64,000 nt of DNA, taken from assembly GCA_021029095.1 (NCBI GenBank), contig JAJOHG010000069.1:62001-126000 (forward strand), given 5' to 3'. This document shows, in pieces, positions 32,432 to 42,448 of this stretch; the first letter of the stretch is position 1; each line of letters starts with the position of its first letter. The position numbers and the translations under genes were made by a program. Source of the stretch: Phellopilus nigrolimitatus (Eukaryota; Basidiomycota; Agaricomycetes; Hymenochaetales; Hymenochaetaceae). The notes beneath the pieces were generated by a model. The model saw nothing but the letters and a program-made list of their open reading frames with translations, made no database searches and had not been told where the DNA came from.

Positions 32432-32921
32432 TCATACTCGCACAGGCGCGAAGCTACCATATCCTACATCCCCATGATGTTGTTCGTGATCGATAGATGT
32501 CTGCAAGAGCTCTATTCTCATTTCCAAGCACGCGTCCTCGAAGTCCTTCCCAACCGCGTATATTTCCCCCGGGCGTCGGCGATCAAACTCGCACGCAGGG
32601 TCACAAATCCATTTGGTAGCGCCCTCTGTTCCGCAAGCGCGCGTGCGTGCAGCCAGGGCACCGTAAGCACGGGCGCAGCATGTGGAAAAAACGAATGCGC
32701 ACCTAAAAATATCATCACTTTACCGTCAGGTAACCTATCCCCCATGATTTCGAACCGGTCTGTGTCTGCCGCCACAAGCTGCCTCCTTAATTCTGGCACA
32801 CCGCACGCGCGATAACAGGACTGTCAGCGCGGGGCCGTCCGCTGCATCGCAGGTAAGTGAGCTTACCTTTGCGAAGGTCAGCATATGCGGTCTTCCTAAC
32901 TTCAGCATCCGGGTCGTTCAT
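32432..32921 (-). CDS. Repeat-borne CPC-module protein, single-module copy 3 (112 aa)
   Basis: Exons 32921-32867, 32792-32703 and 32625-32432 join with phase-1 introns (GTAAGC...CCAG; GTGCGC...ACAG) to 113 codons including the stop. The exon 3 length (194 nt) equals that of copy 1. The protein has TAYADLRK|ELRRQLVAAD, then EGATKW with a Cys pair spaced C-D-P-A-C instead of C-P-C, then KDFEDACLEMRIELLQT and IDHEQHH. No stops or frameshifts, so it is a candidate intact gene. Family and function unknown; it is probably small, soluble and helical. Confidence 0.5.
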
Positions 32922-33019
32922 GTTCTCTTTTCCTCCAAATTTCAAGCTGGCGGGTTTGCTTAGTTCCTTGTGCGGAGAAGTGTGATGTAGATAGCGATTT
33001 CACATATGTCTGACATTTC

Positions 33020-33039
33020 TTAAGTACACAGACGTGATC
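33020..33039 (-). promoter_or_regulatory. Family promoter-like box, copy 3
   Basis: The reverse complement reads GATCACGTCTGTGTACTTAA, about 99 bp upstream of ATG 32921. It keeps the GATCACG and TACTTAA halves. Confidence 0.45.
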
Positions 33040-33056
33040 CCCTTCAAGACAAAACA

Positions 33057-33455
33057 GTGCAAGAGCAAGCGCCTTTGCTTCCGCAAAGTATGCAGAGACG
33101 TTACGGGACCATCGAATCCCCTTGCGGTTATTACTCGACGACTTTCCTAGCAACATATATGCCCGGATGGCTTGTTCAGGCCCACCGGGACGACGTCGTC
33201 CGAGTCGTTACAAAGGACACGTCGCATTGTGGCGGCGGACACAATCCGCGTAGGCAAAGCGCCTGCCGGAAGCTATCCAATGTGGCTGGCCCCGTCCGTG
33301 CTCGACAACTGGAGGGCCGTGTATGGACTGGGCAGCCAGAAAGTGGCCTCAACGTGCTATTGCAGCTGGAGCAAGCATTACGGAACTTTGCTGCGCAGAG
33401 GGAGGAGCAGCAAACCTGGCTCCAGGAGCAATTCGCACTCGACAGTCTTAGTTGA
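33057..33455 (+). pseudogene. Divergent ORF of the repeat, copy 3 (frameshifted)
   Basis: The C-terminal motif LLQLEQALRNFAAQREEQQT is open to the stop near 33455. The upstream part (FRPTGTTSSESLQR...VAADTI) is in another frame (33172 onward), so this copy has at least one frameshift and a shortened 3' end. Confidence 0.4.
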
Positions 33456-33489
33456 CGCTTGTCGATTTCAAATCAAAATTCTAACCTGA

Positions 33490-34260
33490 CGATAAATCAG
33501 AACCCATTCATGTTTTTGAAGGTAGGCATGCGCACCAGCTCGGCGCCATAATGCCAATCCGGACGATCATCCTTCACATCGACAGTCGCAACTGCGTCAC
33601 TTGACACAGCGCCCTTCCTGACTTCGGCGTCGATATACATCAGCAGATTCAGCACGGAGAGGCCTGCAAGCTAAAATCACGTACATACGTCACCTTCTAC
33701 CCCCGAAGGAAGGCATCGTCTCGGATCTAGTCCGCTGGTAACAGACTCGAGAACCTCGCGAGGAAGCGCGTGAGGGAACGCATACATTCATAGAAGATCA
33801 TCTATCGACCGCGCATGCTTGCCACGATGCCATGCCAAGCAGCAGAAATCGGCCGGTGTCAAATGTTATGAGCGTGAGCTCTCCGAGAAGATCCGCGCGA
33901 CTCTCCTGGATTAGTCGGTATTCAGCTTGCCTAGTGGATACGTTTCCTCGTTTCAACTTCCCGTCCTTCAGACTCCAAACATCTCGATTGTCCGCACGCC
34001 AAGCTGAAGTTGAATAGAATCGATCCTTGAAATGCAGTACCGAAGAGCGCTCGATTTCATTCGCTATAAACCCTCATTTCGTATGTCTAATTCGTTTTCC
34101 CCTGGCAACGCAGCAATGAGCTCTCGGGTGCAGGAGGAAAAAAGGGAGCACCGATCTCGAAAGAACGCGCTTTACGCACGTGGTATATTTGTACAAATAG
34201 TAATAAATATTGCCACATCCACAAATGCGAGCTGTCACTCTTCTTGTCTTCCATAATATG
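33490..34260 (-). repeat. Dispersed R block, inverted partial copy
   Basis: Inverted segments CCGGACGATCATCCTTCACA (about 33560), CTCGGATCTAGTCCGCTGGT (33719) and the GAGCTCTCGGGTGCAGGAGG / ACGTGGTATATTTGT part (34115-34195) match the other R blocks with more divergence. Confidence 0.5.
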
Positions 34261-34457
34261 ACATGTTTACCAATTTTTGTTTCTATTCGAACATTAGGAT
34301 GGCGGTAATCTGAATAACTTAAGCTTAAGAACTCTTTTGTGTTGGACAACGCTCCGGAAATTGAAAATCTAAATTTGTAAGACCACTGCTTTAAGTACCG
34401 ATATCGTGCGGCATCTCTCTTCGCACGAGTTAAATTACTACTGACTATGTAGACCAT

Positions 34458-35868
34458 TCAATCACACTCAGTAACTACGATCGTAGGTTGCCTCAGTCTA
34501 GACTTAAATTTCGACCACAACTTGCAAGTCGCATCCAACGCGCCGGCCTTCGCACCAGTCTTGCCACCAGCAATAGCAGCCTGTCGCTGTGCCTGCACCT
34601 TCGCCTCCAACAGCTGCTCCCGCAGCTGCTGTATTGCATCCAGAAGATCCTCACGATCCATGAGTATCTTCCGGTAAGATCTATATTTCTTCGGCACTCC
34701 TTTCTGTCTGTTCAAATGGTGCTTGATGTGGTCAACGTCTGTCTCCAAGAGAGCGATGTGCAGCGCGAAATATGCGTCCTCAGCATCCCATCCATTTGCG
34801 CGCATGTCTTTCGGCTGCTTGTGTGGGCCGTTACTGTTGTAATCACAAGGGCAGTACCATTTGGTAGCATGCACTGTCTCGCGGGTAGTAGACAGCAGTC
34901 AGGCTAATTTATACAAAGATTTTAAAGGGGAGAAAAAACACGCACATATTGCTACTCTCACAAGCGGCCCGTCATTAGGAGCAATCTGGATTTCGTACTT
35001 GTTACGTTCTGAAGCCTCGAGCTGTCTCTTTAGTTCTGTGGCATATCGCGAGTACGATAAAACGTCAGCATACTCCCTTCCAGACATAAATGAACGCGCT
35101 TGCCCTTTTGAAGATCACGATATGCGTCGATCGCATTCTCTTTCTCCTCGACAATCTTCTCATTCCACTGCTCGTGCTCCCTTCCCTTCAATAAAATATT
35201 CAAGTTCTTCAGGTTCTTGAGTGCGTACCACTCGCGCTTGCGCATCTTAATCACCGCTTGGTACGTCTCCCAGGCTCTCGAGCCTACATCCTTTTGGTCG
35301 GAATGCTGGTAGACATGCTTGATATCTGCCTCCACAAGCTTGGTATGCAGTGCAAGATGCGCGTCCTCGACGTCCTGACCCTCTGCGCGCATGTCTTTCG
35401 GCTGTGTGCGTGTGTAAAGGTTGTACTCGCAAGGACAGCGCCATTCAGTAGCATACACTACTTCGCAGATACGAAAGAGTATTCAGGTCACCATCAAGCA
35501 CTGGCACGGCGTGTGAAAATAACAAATGCGTACGTATGGCTATCTTCACGAGTGGCCCGCCGGTAGGTATGACTTCGATATTGAATTTTGTAGTTTCTGA
35601 TTTTGTAAGCTGGTTCACTACCTCTGAAGCATATCACAAAGTAGGAGGGGATTAGAATTTTTCGCACGCCAGCATAACCTCATTTAAAATTGAAGAGCTT
35701 ACCCCTCTGAAGGTTATAATATGCATTGTTCGTACTCTCTTTTGCAGCCGCGATGGATGCCGCTATTTCCTCCTCCGACTCTTTATGCTTCAATTGGTGT
35801 TGGTCCGGAACTGACAAGGTGTCATTATTAAACCGCCTGGCGCGTCGTTCAGTCGCTTCGGAAGGCAT
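34458..35868 (-). CDS. Two-module CPC-family protein (371 aa, 5 exons)
   Basis: Exons 35868-35703, 35623-35534, 35457-35104, 35035-34946 and 34873-34458 give 372 codons including the stop. All four introns are phase 1, and introns 1/3 and 2/4 sit at equivalent module positions. Intron 3 uses a GC-AG pair (GCAAGC...CCACAG). Module 1: YYNLQR|EVVNQLTKSE...VKIAI|LYATEWRCPC...EDAHLALHTKLVEADIKH. Module 2: YRDLQK|ELKRQLEASE...VRVAI|LHATKWYCPC...EDAYFALHIALLETDVDH. Both middle exons are 90 nt. The region between modules is charged and coiled-coil-like; the C-terminus has QLREQLLEAKVQAQRQ. This duplicated architecture is the strongest evidence that the family is truly coding. Function unknown. Confidence 0.6.
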
Positions 35869-35908
35869 TTGATATAGACAGAAAACTCAGAAATGCCAGG
35901 CTTCTGTC

Positions 35909-35928
35909 TTAAGTATGCACGAGTCATC
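35909..35928 (-). promoter_or_regulatory. Family promoter-like box, copy 4
   Basis: The reverse complement reads GATGACTCGTGCATACTTAA, about 41 bp upstream of ATG 35868. The GCATACTTAA half is fully kept. Confidence 0.4.
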
Positions 35929-35999
35929 CTCTTTTATGCAAAGGACATTTGAAGCGAGAGCAAAATTGATTAAACTTGACCTGCTAAATAGAGCACTGA

Positions 36000-36560
36000 A
36001 TTTGCTTAAAGTTATTGCTGGAGGACTTTCCTCGGCAACATATCCCAGGAGCTCAATTCCTGATTTAGGCCCTCGGGGGAAATTCGCCCGAGTCGCTGCA
36101 AAGGCGAGTCAAAGAGGGACGCAATCTAGGCAAAGCTCTTGCCATAACCCATCAAATGTGGCTGGCTTCATTCGGAAAGTTCCGAGACTTGTGCTATGTG
36201 CAGAAGGGGGATTAATTCACTATCGTGGCCGGAACGCAAGTCCCCCGTGTAATGAGACAGCCGCACTGCCGGATCCGGCACTGGGATTACAGCCACTCCG
36301 TGCTCGCGCGGTGTCCCATGAACGTATTTGTAGTATCTCCAACAGAAGTTAGACCGGAGCGTGGAACTGCGCAGCCAGGAAACTAGTTATACTTGTGTCA
36401 TACGCCTGTGCCTCCACGGTGGGGATAAAGTGCGGAATTAGAGGGTCATCGGGAGTATTTGATCATTACAAGCTTGACATCAAGAATAATCACATGAAGC
36501 TGTCGCCACGGAAGATCAACAGGCCTTCAAGATGCTTATTCTCACAATGTCCCAGGAGAC
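36000..36560 (+). pseudogene. Divergent ORF of the repeat, copy 4 (decayed)
   Basis: Nucleotide similarity to copies 0 and 2 is clear, for example ATCAAATGTGGCTGGCTTCATTCGG near 36148 and GTGTCATACGCC...GAGGGTCATC at 36396-36460. Every frame has stops. It closes the copy 4 unit and abuts the sequence shared with 50028-50150. Confidence 0.45.
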
Positions 36561-36804
36561 TAAGGAAGCAGTAGTTGACCGTAGTTTCACACAATGGACA
36601 CAGTGGTCTCCAACAGTCTTAGCGGCCGTTTGTCAGGGTTTGAAACAAGAAACTATTCTCGTTTCTACCTAAGACTAGCCTGCACCTCTATCTCCTAGGA
36701 TCGCTCTGTGTTATGGAAGTAAATTGTACGAATTTGTGCAGGTACTTTGAACGTGGATTGGCCACCGTCACGAGAGCCGTGCTCAACACTCAAGATCCAT
36801 GAAC

Positions 36805-36928
36805 TACACCACATGGTTAATCGCAGAGGCTGAAATTTGTGTGGAGTGACTTACACATTGTCGAACTTGTATTTGTAGGCCTTTTACCTCAATGACTATG
36901 TTCTTCGACTGCTTTCTATTCCGCCCCG
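36805..36928 (+). repeat. 124-bp segment also present at 50028-50150
   Basis: CACATGGTTAATCGCAGAGG through CTTTCTATTCCGCCCCG recurs downstream of the Tc1-like element at about 50031-50145 with few changes. Here it is cut by the gypsy element at CCCCG; there it continues uninterrupted as CCCCGGGCAAG. Confidence 0.6.
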
Positions 36929-37434
36929 TGTTAGAACTTACCTTGCTTACCTCACGATCCCCCTTACATCATTCCTTCCTTGCTTAGTCAGGCCCTTCAC
37001 CTTTCCATTATCTTTCCCTTAGTTTATGGCCTGACCCCTTCCTCATTGTACGCGCCCCTCCTAGGTGCTCCCCGCTCCACGCTCCACTGCCTCATTCCAT
37101 GCTCCACTGTACATGCCCCTTACGGCCCTTTCCCTCACGCTCCCCTCATGTCATGCTGCGCATGACTCCATAGCTCCACTGACATCACAGTCAGTCTCAC
37201 AGTATATATAGGTACATCGCTGGGACCTTAAGCCCCAGCTTGACCTCCTTGTTCAGTAGCTAGCATAGTCTTGCTATTCATTGCCCTTGCTCTTCATAGC
37301 CCTGCACTCCGTGCTTCACAGTCTTGCCATAGTCATCGTCACCTTGTCACAGTCAAGCCTCACGTCACTCGTCACGTCACTGTCCACAGTCACGCTCCTC
37401 GCTCCATTAGGCAAGACCCTGTTACTCCGTAACA
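36929..37434 (+). repeat. Gypsy 5' LTR
   Basis: 506 bp, ends TGTT...AACA. It contains AGTATATATAGG (about 37201-37212), a plausible Pol II TATA box at the U3 end. No primer-binding tRNA could be assigned with confidence to the sequence after 37434. Confidence 0.9.
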
Positions 37435-37869
37435 TTAGGTCAAGCTCTCTTTTGATTGTCGACGTATCAACGTCTAGACAAAATTTCTACCCTACCCAAA
37501 CTCCCCGCTAACGCGGTCTGGCCCACCGATCAACCCTACCCAACTGCGGGAACCTATCCACTCACCCTCAGAAGGAGATCGGACGGACGAATTGCCTGGA
37601 AAGTATTTCTTGAAGGAGGCGATCCACACACCGAACTTTTATACCGTTACCACGAATTTGGAATCCTCCAAAACGTCCGACCCCGAGAACACTCAAGCCG
37701 ACCTATCGAAATACCAACGCCACCACAGCATATCGACCCTGTTGACGTAATCACTCGATCGTTATCTCAAACATCGCTTGACGACAATTCCACTGCACCG
37801 CCTCACGTTCCTACTCGGCCAAACACTCCACCACAGACCACAGTACCAACCATCACGCCAAGTCCCACC

Positions 37870-38919
37870 ATGAGCACCAAAGAAATCGCATTCGCCAAGC
37901 CCCCTGACTTCGATGGCAAGCGCAGCAATGCCCAATACTTTTGGGATGCCTGCCAGGCCTATCTACGAGGCAACAAGGACATCTACAAGACCGATCTGCA
38001 CAAAATCACGTTTGTCCTTTCATTCATGAAGACTGGTTCAGCCGCTACTTTCGCCAGCAATAAGTACAAGACATACACGGACACGGCAGAATACGGAACC
38101 TGGGCAGACTTCGCCAAAGCCTTCGACGCCCAGTTCCTCCCTGTCAATGCCAAACAGGATGCGTCATTTGCAATCGCCAATTGCAAACAGGACGACGATG
38201 TCGACAGCTTCATCGCTACATTCAAGAGTCTCGCCCTCCAAGCCGGGTTCACCCAAGAGGAACCCCTCATCGAGTACTTCCGCCGAGGTCTCAAATCCAG
38301 CATTGCAGACAAGATCTACAATCGAGGCGAGCCTACTACACTTGAAGGATGGTACACCGAAGCCAGCAAAGCCCAACAGAACCTACGACGCCAAGCTGAG
38401 CTCAAGCACGCGCGACAATCGTTGGTCTGGGGCTTTGGTACCAGCCCAGGCAACAACCTGACGAAGAAGACTGACCCTGAAGGCTTCCAACGCAGCTCCA
38501 GCGGCGCAGCCTGGGAGCCAACTTCTGGGAAGCAAACCGATCCCAACGCCATGGAAATTGGACGAGTCTCTAAGGAGGAGAGAGATCGTCGCAAGACAGA
38601 CGGACTTTGCTTCTATTGCGGGAAGAAGGGACATCTGGCGCGCGAATGCCGTCAGAAATTCGACACTCCCAACAGTCGACGATTCGCCTTTGACAATCGA
38701 ACCACAAGGGCTGGCAGCAACTACAAGATCATGTTCCATCGCGACCCCCCGAGGCGCAGCATCCGCAGCACCCCAGCCACAGAAGCGCCTGCCCAGCATG
38801 CCGAATCTTCGACACCCGCTAAAGAACCCCCTTCGGCCCGCATTCGCGCCATCCTGGCCAACCTCTCTGAAGAAGAACGCAAATCCGCATTCGACAACCT
38901 GGACCTCGAGGGTTTTTAA
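37870..38919 (+). CDS. Gypsy Gag (349 aa)
   Basis: The frame is open from about 37456, but the first ATG is at 37870 in a strong context (CCACCATGAGC), so that start is chosen. Residues about 10-200 form a retrotransposon Gag domain (PPDFDGKRSNAQYFWDACQA...SFIATFKSLALQAGF...EYFRRGLKSSIADKI). A CCHC knuckle (CFYCGKKGHLAREC) follows. The stop TAA (38917-38919) directly follows the heptamer GGGTTTT, which is in the register expected for -1 frameshifting into pol. Confidence 0.85.
   Translation: MSTKEIAFAKPPDFDGKRSNAQYFWDACQAYLRGNKDIYKTDLHKITFVLSFMKTGSAATFASNKYKTYTDTAEYGTWADFAKAFDAQFLPVNAKQDASFAIANCKQDDDVDSFIATFKSLALQAGFTQEEPLIEYFRRGLKSSIADKIYNRGEPTTLEGWYTEASKAQQNLRRQAELKHARQSLVWGFGTSPGNNLTKKTDPEGFQRSSSGAAWEPTSGKQTDPNAMEIGRVSKEERDRRKTDGLCFYCGKKGHLARECRQKFDTPNSRRFAFDNRTTRAGSNYKIMFHRDPPRRSIRSTPATEAPAQHAESSTPAKEPPSARIRAILANLSEEERKSAFDNLDLEGF
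38910..38916 (+). promoter_or_regulatory. Predicted -1 ribosomal frameshift heptamer between gag and pol
   Basis: G GGT TTT then TAA fits X XXY YYZ in the Gag frame and overlaps the end of Gag. The -1 frame is open from here without a stop through 39000 and the whole pol. No downstream pseudoknot was worked out. Confidence 0.6.
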
Positions 38920-38999
38920 GAAGGCAGCCAGCATCGACGTCTGCACTGCCTAGTATTTCGATTTCTCCTGTAATCATAGCCGAACATGCCCACAATTCC

Positions 39000-41900
39000 A
39001 TGAAAATTCCCATTGGCATCCACTCGAGAAAAGAAATCGTCGAAACCACAGCCCTCATAGACTCCGGCGCAGAAGGACAATTCCTCGACTCCACCTTTGT
39101 GGACATACACCAAATCCCCACCAAACCTCTGCGTCGACCCATTCAAGTCCTTAATGTTGACGGAACTCCTAATTCCGAAGGAGAAATCAGTCGTTTCACT
39201 TGGCGATTCATTGCGATCGGCGAAGAACTCATTCCAATTTATTTTCTCGTTACCTCCCTTGGAAGAGAAACCGCTATCCTGGGCCTTCCTTGGCTACGTC
39301 GCATCAACCCCAAAATCGATTGGGAGAAACGCACTCTGGACATCCCTAAGCAAAATCCACGATCCCTATCTTTTGCCCGATGCGAATCCTATGCCCCACC
39401 CGAAGAGCGATCTTTTGTCGCAAAAATCACTCTCAACATCCGCGCAAAAGTAAACACCGCCATGGATCTTGCACAACGTGCCAATGCTGCCAAGGAACAG
39501 AAACCCCTTGAAGAAATTGTACCAGCACACTACCATCAGTTCCTGAAGGTTTTCGAACAGAAGGCATCCGAACGTTTTCCTCCAGTACGGACCTATGACC
39601 ACGCCATCGTCCTAAAACCCGATTTCCAACCTAAAGACTGCAAAGTCTATCCCATGGCACCCACGGAACAAAAAGCTCTGGATGACTTCCTTGACGACAA
39701 CTTGAAGAAAGGTTATATTCGCAAATCCTCTTCCCCCATGGCCTCACCTTTCTTCTTCGTCGGAAAAAAGGACGGAAAATTGCGTGGATGCCAGGACTAT
39801 CGCAAACTCAACGAAGGAACAGTCAAAAACGCTTATCCGATTCCCCTCGTATCTGAACTATTAGACAAAATTCAGGGCGCAAAATACTTCACCAAACTGG
39901 ATGTACGATGGGGATACAACAATATTCGGATCAAAGACGGTGACCAATGGAAGGCAGCATTCAAAACAAATCGAGGACTCTTCGAACCCATGGTCATGTT
40001 TTTTGGACTTTGCAATTCACCAGCGACTTTTCAAGCATTCATGGATGATACCTTCCGAACCGTTCTGCTGGAAGGATGGGTCCTCATCTACATGGACGAC
40101 ATTTTCATCATGGCCTCGGACATTCCTACACTTCGCGAACGCACCCGCAAAGTCCTCGCCATTGGACAAGATGCCGACTTATACTTCAAACCGGAGAAAT
40201 GTGTTTTCGAAGCCACACAGGTAGAATATCTTGGACTTATCATTTCGGAAAACTCAGTTTCCATGGACCCTGTCAAACTGGCTGGAATCTCGCAATGGCC
40301 CACACCGACGAACAAAACCCAAGTCCACTCCTTCCTAGGGTTCTGCAACTTCTATCGCCAATTCATCGACCATTATGCAGAAATTGCGGCACCATTGGAC
40401 GTACTAAAAAGGGAGAAAACCACCTGGGAATGGTCAGACGTACATGAGAATGCATTCCAACGGCTCAAAGGCAAATTCCTTGAGAAACCCATTCTCCAGA
40501 TGCCTGACAAAACTCGGCCATTCATCCTGGAAACCGACGCCTCTGGTGTAGCATCGGCTGGCACTCTTAAACAACTCGACTCGAACGGCGAACCCCATCC
40601 CTGTGGTTTCATCTCCAAACAGTTCGACGACACCCAACGACGCTATGAGATTTATGATCGAGAACTCTTGGCGATCATCCGCGGACTTGAGGCCTGGCGA
40701 CACTATCTATTGGGTGCACCCCATAAGATAACCATCTGGTGCGACCACAAGAACTCTACCTATTTCCGTGCGGCCCGCCGTCTTTCACCCCGCCAAGCAC
40801 GATGGAGTCTATTTCTCTCCCAGTTCGACCACCACATTCAATACGCACCAGGAAAAGACAACACCACAGATCCCATGTCTCGACGCTCTGACTACCTAAT
40901 TGATGGCAAATCAGAACCCGATGACCCCCCACTCTTACCCGAATCCGTCTTCGTGGCCACGACTACATTTGACTTTAAGACCCGTCTAATTCTTCGCACC
41001 AAGGAAGACAACTTTGCCAATGAAGCTCTCAATATCATCCGATCGGCCGGTATTCCACCATTTCGGTCTTCCCTTGCCGATTGGACAGAAAAAGATGGCA
41101 TTGTATTCTTTAAACAGAAGGCCTACATCCCAGACGACATCGAACTTCGCCGACATGCAGTACAACTGTACCACGACACCCCTGTCATGGGACACCCTGG
41201 AATTTACAAAACCCTCGCATTGCTCAAACAACATTATTGGTGGCCAGGAATGTACATCTTTGTCAAGAAATTCGTCAATGGTTGCGCGATCTGTCAACAA
41301 ATGAAGATCAACACACATCCCACCGTCCCACCCCTCCATCCGATCCCTGCTGAACCCAATGCGCATCCGTTTTCCACAGTCTCCATGGACTTTACCACCG
41401 GACTCCCCGAATCAAATGGCTACGACTCCTTATTCGTCACTGTTGATCACAACCTTTCCAAAGGCATCGTCCTTTCCCCCTGCAACAAAACCATTGATGC
41501 CCTTGGAACTGCCCAATTGTATCACGACAACGTCTACCGGCGCTTTGGGTTACCCCAGAAACTCATCTCCGACCGAGGACCCCAATTTGCCTCCAAAGTA
41601 TTCCAGGAGCTTTGCAAAAAGCTCAATATCACATCAGCCCTATCCACCGCATTCCACCCTCAAACAGACGGAGAAACGGAGCGAGTAAACCAAGAAGTCG
41701 AAGCATACCTTCGAATCTATTGTGGACGCCATCCCGAAACCTGGGCTGATCACCTGCCTGATATCGAGTTCGCACACAATCAGCGTGAACATTCTGCCAC
41801 AAAACGCTCTCCATTCTCACTCCTTATGGGGTACGAACCAATCGCGATCCCTGCTGCAGACCCCAACTCCGATCACCCCTCGGTAGAAGAACGCCTTCGC

Positions 41901-42416
41901 TCCCTTAAAGCCCTCCGAGAAGAAGCACTTGCTGCGCATGAGCTTGCTCACATGCACATGGCTGCCCGCATGACTCGGAATTTCACACCCTTCAAGAAAG
42001 GGGAGAAGGTTTGGCTAGAAGCCCGGAACCTTGACATCGCCTCTCCATACAAGAAATTGTCCCCTAAACGCGAAGGTCCCTTCGAAATCAAGGACGTACT
42101 ATCCCCATGGTCTTATCGCCTGACTCTACCAGTCCGATGGCGAATCCACAACGTCTTCCATGCCTCCCTCCTGACTCGTTATGTGGAGACCGATACCCAC
42201 GGACCTACCCACGCGGAGCCACCACCTGACCTTGTCAATGGAGAAGAAGAATACGAGGTTGATGCAATACTACGTCATCGTTTCCCAAAGAACCGAAGAC
42301 AATACCTCGTGTCCTGGAAAGGATGGTCATCGCTCCACAACTCGTGGCAGAAGGAGTCGGACCTCAAAAATGCAAAAAAACTTCTCAACGATTATAAAAA
42401 GACCCATCGACTCTAA
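39000..42416 (+). CDS. Gypsy Pol polyprotein with C-terminal chromodomain (1138 aa from first ATG)
   Basis: Domain order: aspartic protease (LIDSGAEGQF, Asp about residue 22), reverse transcriptase (LDVRWGYNNIRI, LIYMDDIFI near residue 363), RNase H (LETDASGVASAG near 510, YDRELLAIIRGL), integrase zinc finger (HPGIYKTLALLKQHYWW...CAICQQ) and core (D in SMDFTTG, D in SDRGPQF, E in TDGETERVN). It ends with a chromodomain (EYEVDAILRHR...QYLVSWKGW...NSWQKESDL), which in chromoviruses guides integration to heterochromatin. Pol is probably made by frameshifting from gag, so ATG 39000 need not be used. Catalytic residues look intact. Confidence 0.95.
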   Translation: MKIPIGIHSRKEIVETTALIDSGAEGQFLDSTFVDIHQIPTKPLRRPIQVLNVDGTPNSEGEISRFTWRFIAIGEELIPIYFLVTSLGRETAILGLPWLRRINPKIDWEKRTLDIPKQNPRSLSFARCESYAPPEERSFVAKITLNIRAKVNTAMDLAQRANAAKEQKPLEEIVPAHYHQFLKVFEQKASERFPPVRTYDHAIVLKPDFQPKDCKVYPMAPTEQKALDDFLDDNLKKGYIRKSSSPMASPFFFVGKKDGKLRGCQDYRKLNEGTVKNAYPIPLVSELLDKIQGAKYFTKLDVRWGYNNIRIKDGDQWKAAFKTNRGLFEPMVMFFGLCNSPATFQAFMDDTFRTVLLEGWVLIYMDDIFIMASDIPTLRERTRKVLAIGQDADLYFKPEKCVFEATQVEYLGLIISENSVSMDPVKLAGISQWPTPTNKTQVHSFLGFCNFYRQFIDHYAEIAAPLDVLKREKTTWEWSDVHENAFQRLKGKFLEKPILQMPDKTRPFILETDASGVASAGTLKQLDSNGEPHPCGFISKQFDDTQRRYEIYDRELLAIIRGLEAWRHYLLGAPHKITIWCDHKNSTYFRAARRLSPRQARWSLFLSQFDHHIQYAPGKDNTTDPMSRRSDYLIDGKSEPDDPPLLPESVFVATTTFDFKTRLILRTKEDNFANEALNIIRSAGIPPFRSSLADWTEKDGIVFFKQKAYIPDDIELRRHAVQLYHDTPVMGHPGIYKTLALLKQHYWWPGMYIFVKKFVNGCAICQQMKINTHPTVPPLHPIPAEPNAHPFSTVSMDFTTGLPESNGYDSLFVTVDHNLSKGIVLSPCNKTIDALGTAQLYHDNVYRRFGLPQKLISDRGPQFASKVFQELCKKLNITSALSTAFHPQTDGETERVNQEVEAYLRIYCGRHPETWADHLPDIEFAHNQREHSATKRSPFSLLMGYEPIAIPAADPNSDHPSVEERLRSLKALREEALAAHELAHMHMAARMTRNFTPFKKGEKVWLEARNLDIASPYKKLSPKREGPFEIKDVLSPWSYRLTLPVRWRIHNVFHASLLTRYVETDTHGPTHAEPPPDLVNGEEEYEVDAILRHRFPKNRRQYLVSWKGWSSLHNSWQKESDLKNAKKLLNDYKKTHRL

Positions 42417-42448
42417 CACCGTCCATCAACTCCCACTTTCACTGTCTC

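Noticed and set aside
34458..35458. Reading 34458-34874 and 35030-35458 as two separate single-exon genes
   Set aside because: Both lack an ATG at the start of the conserved region, and conserved phase-1 junctions join them into one five-exon model.
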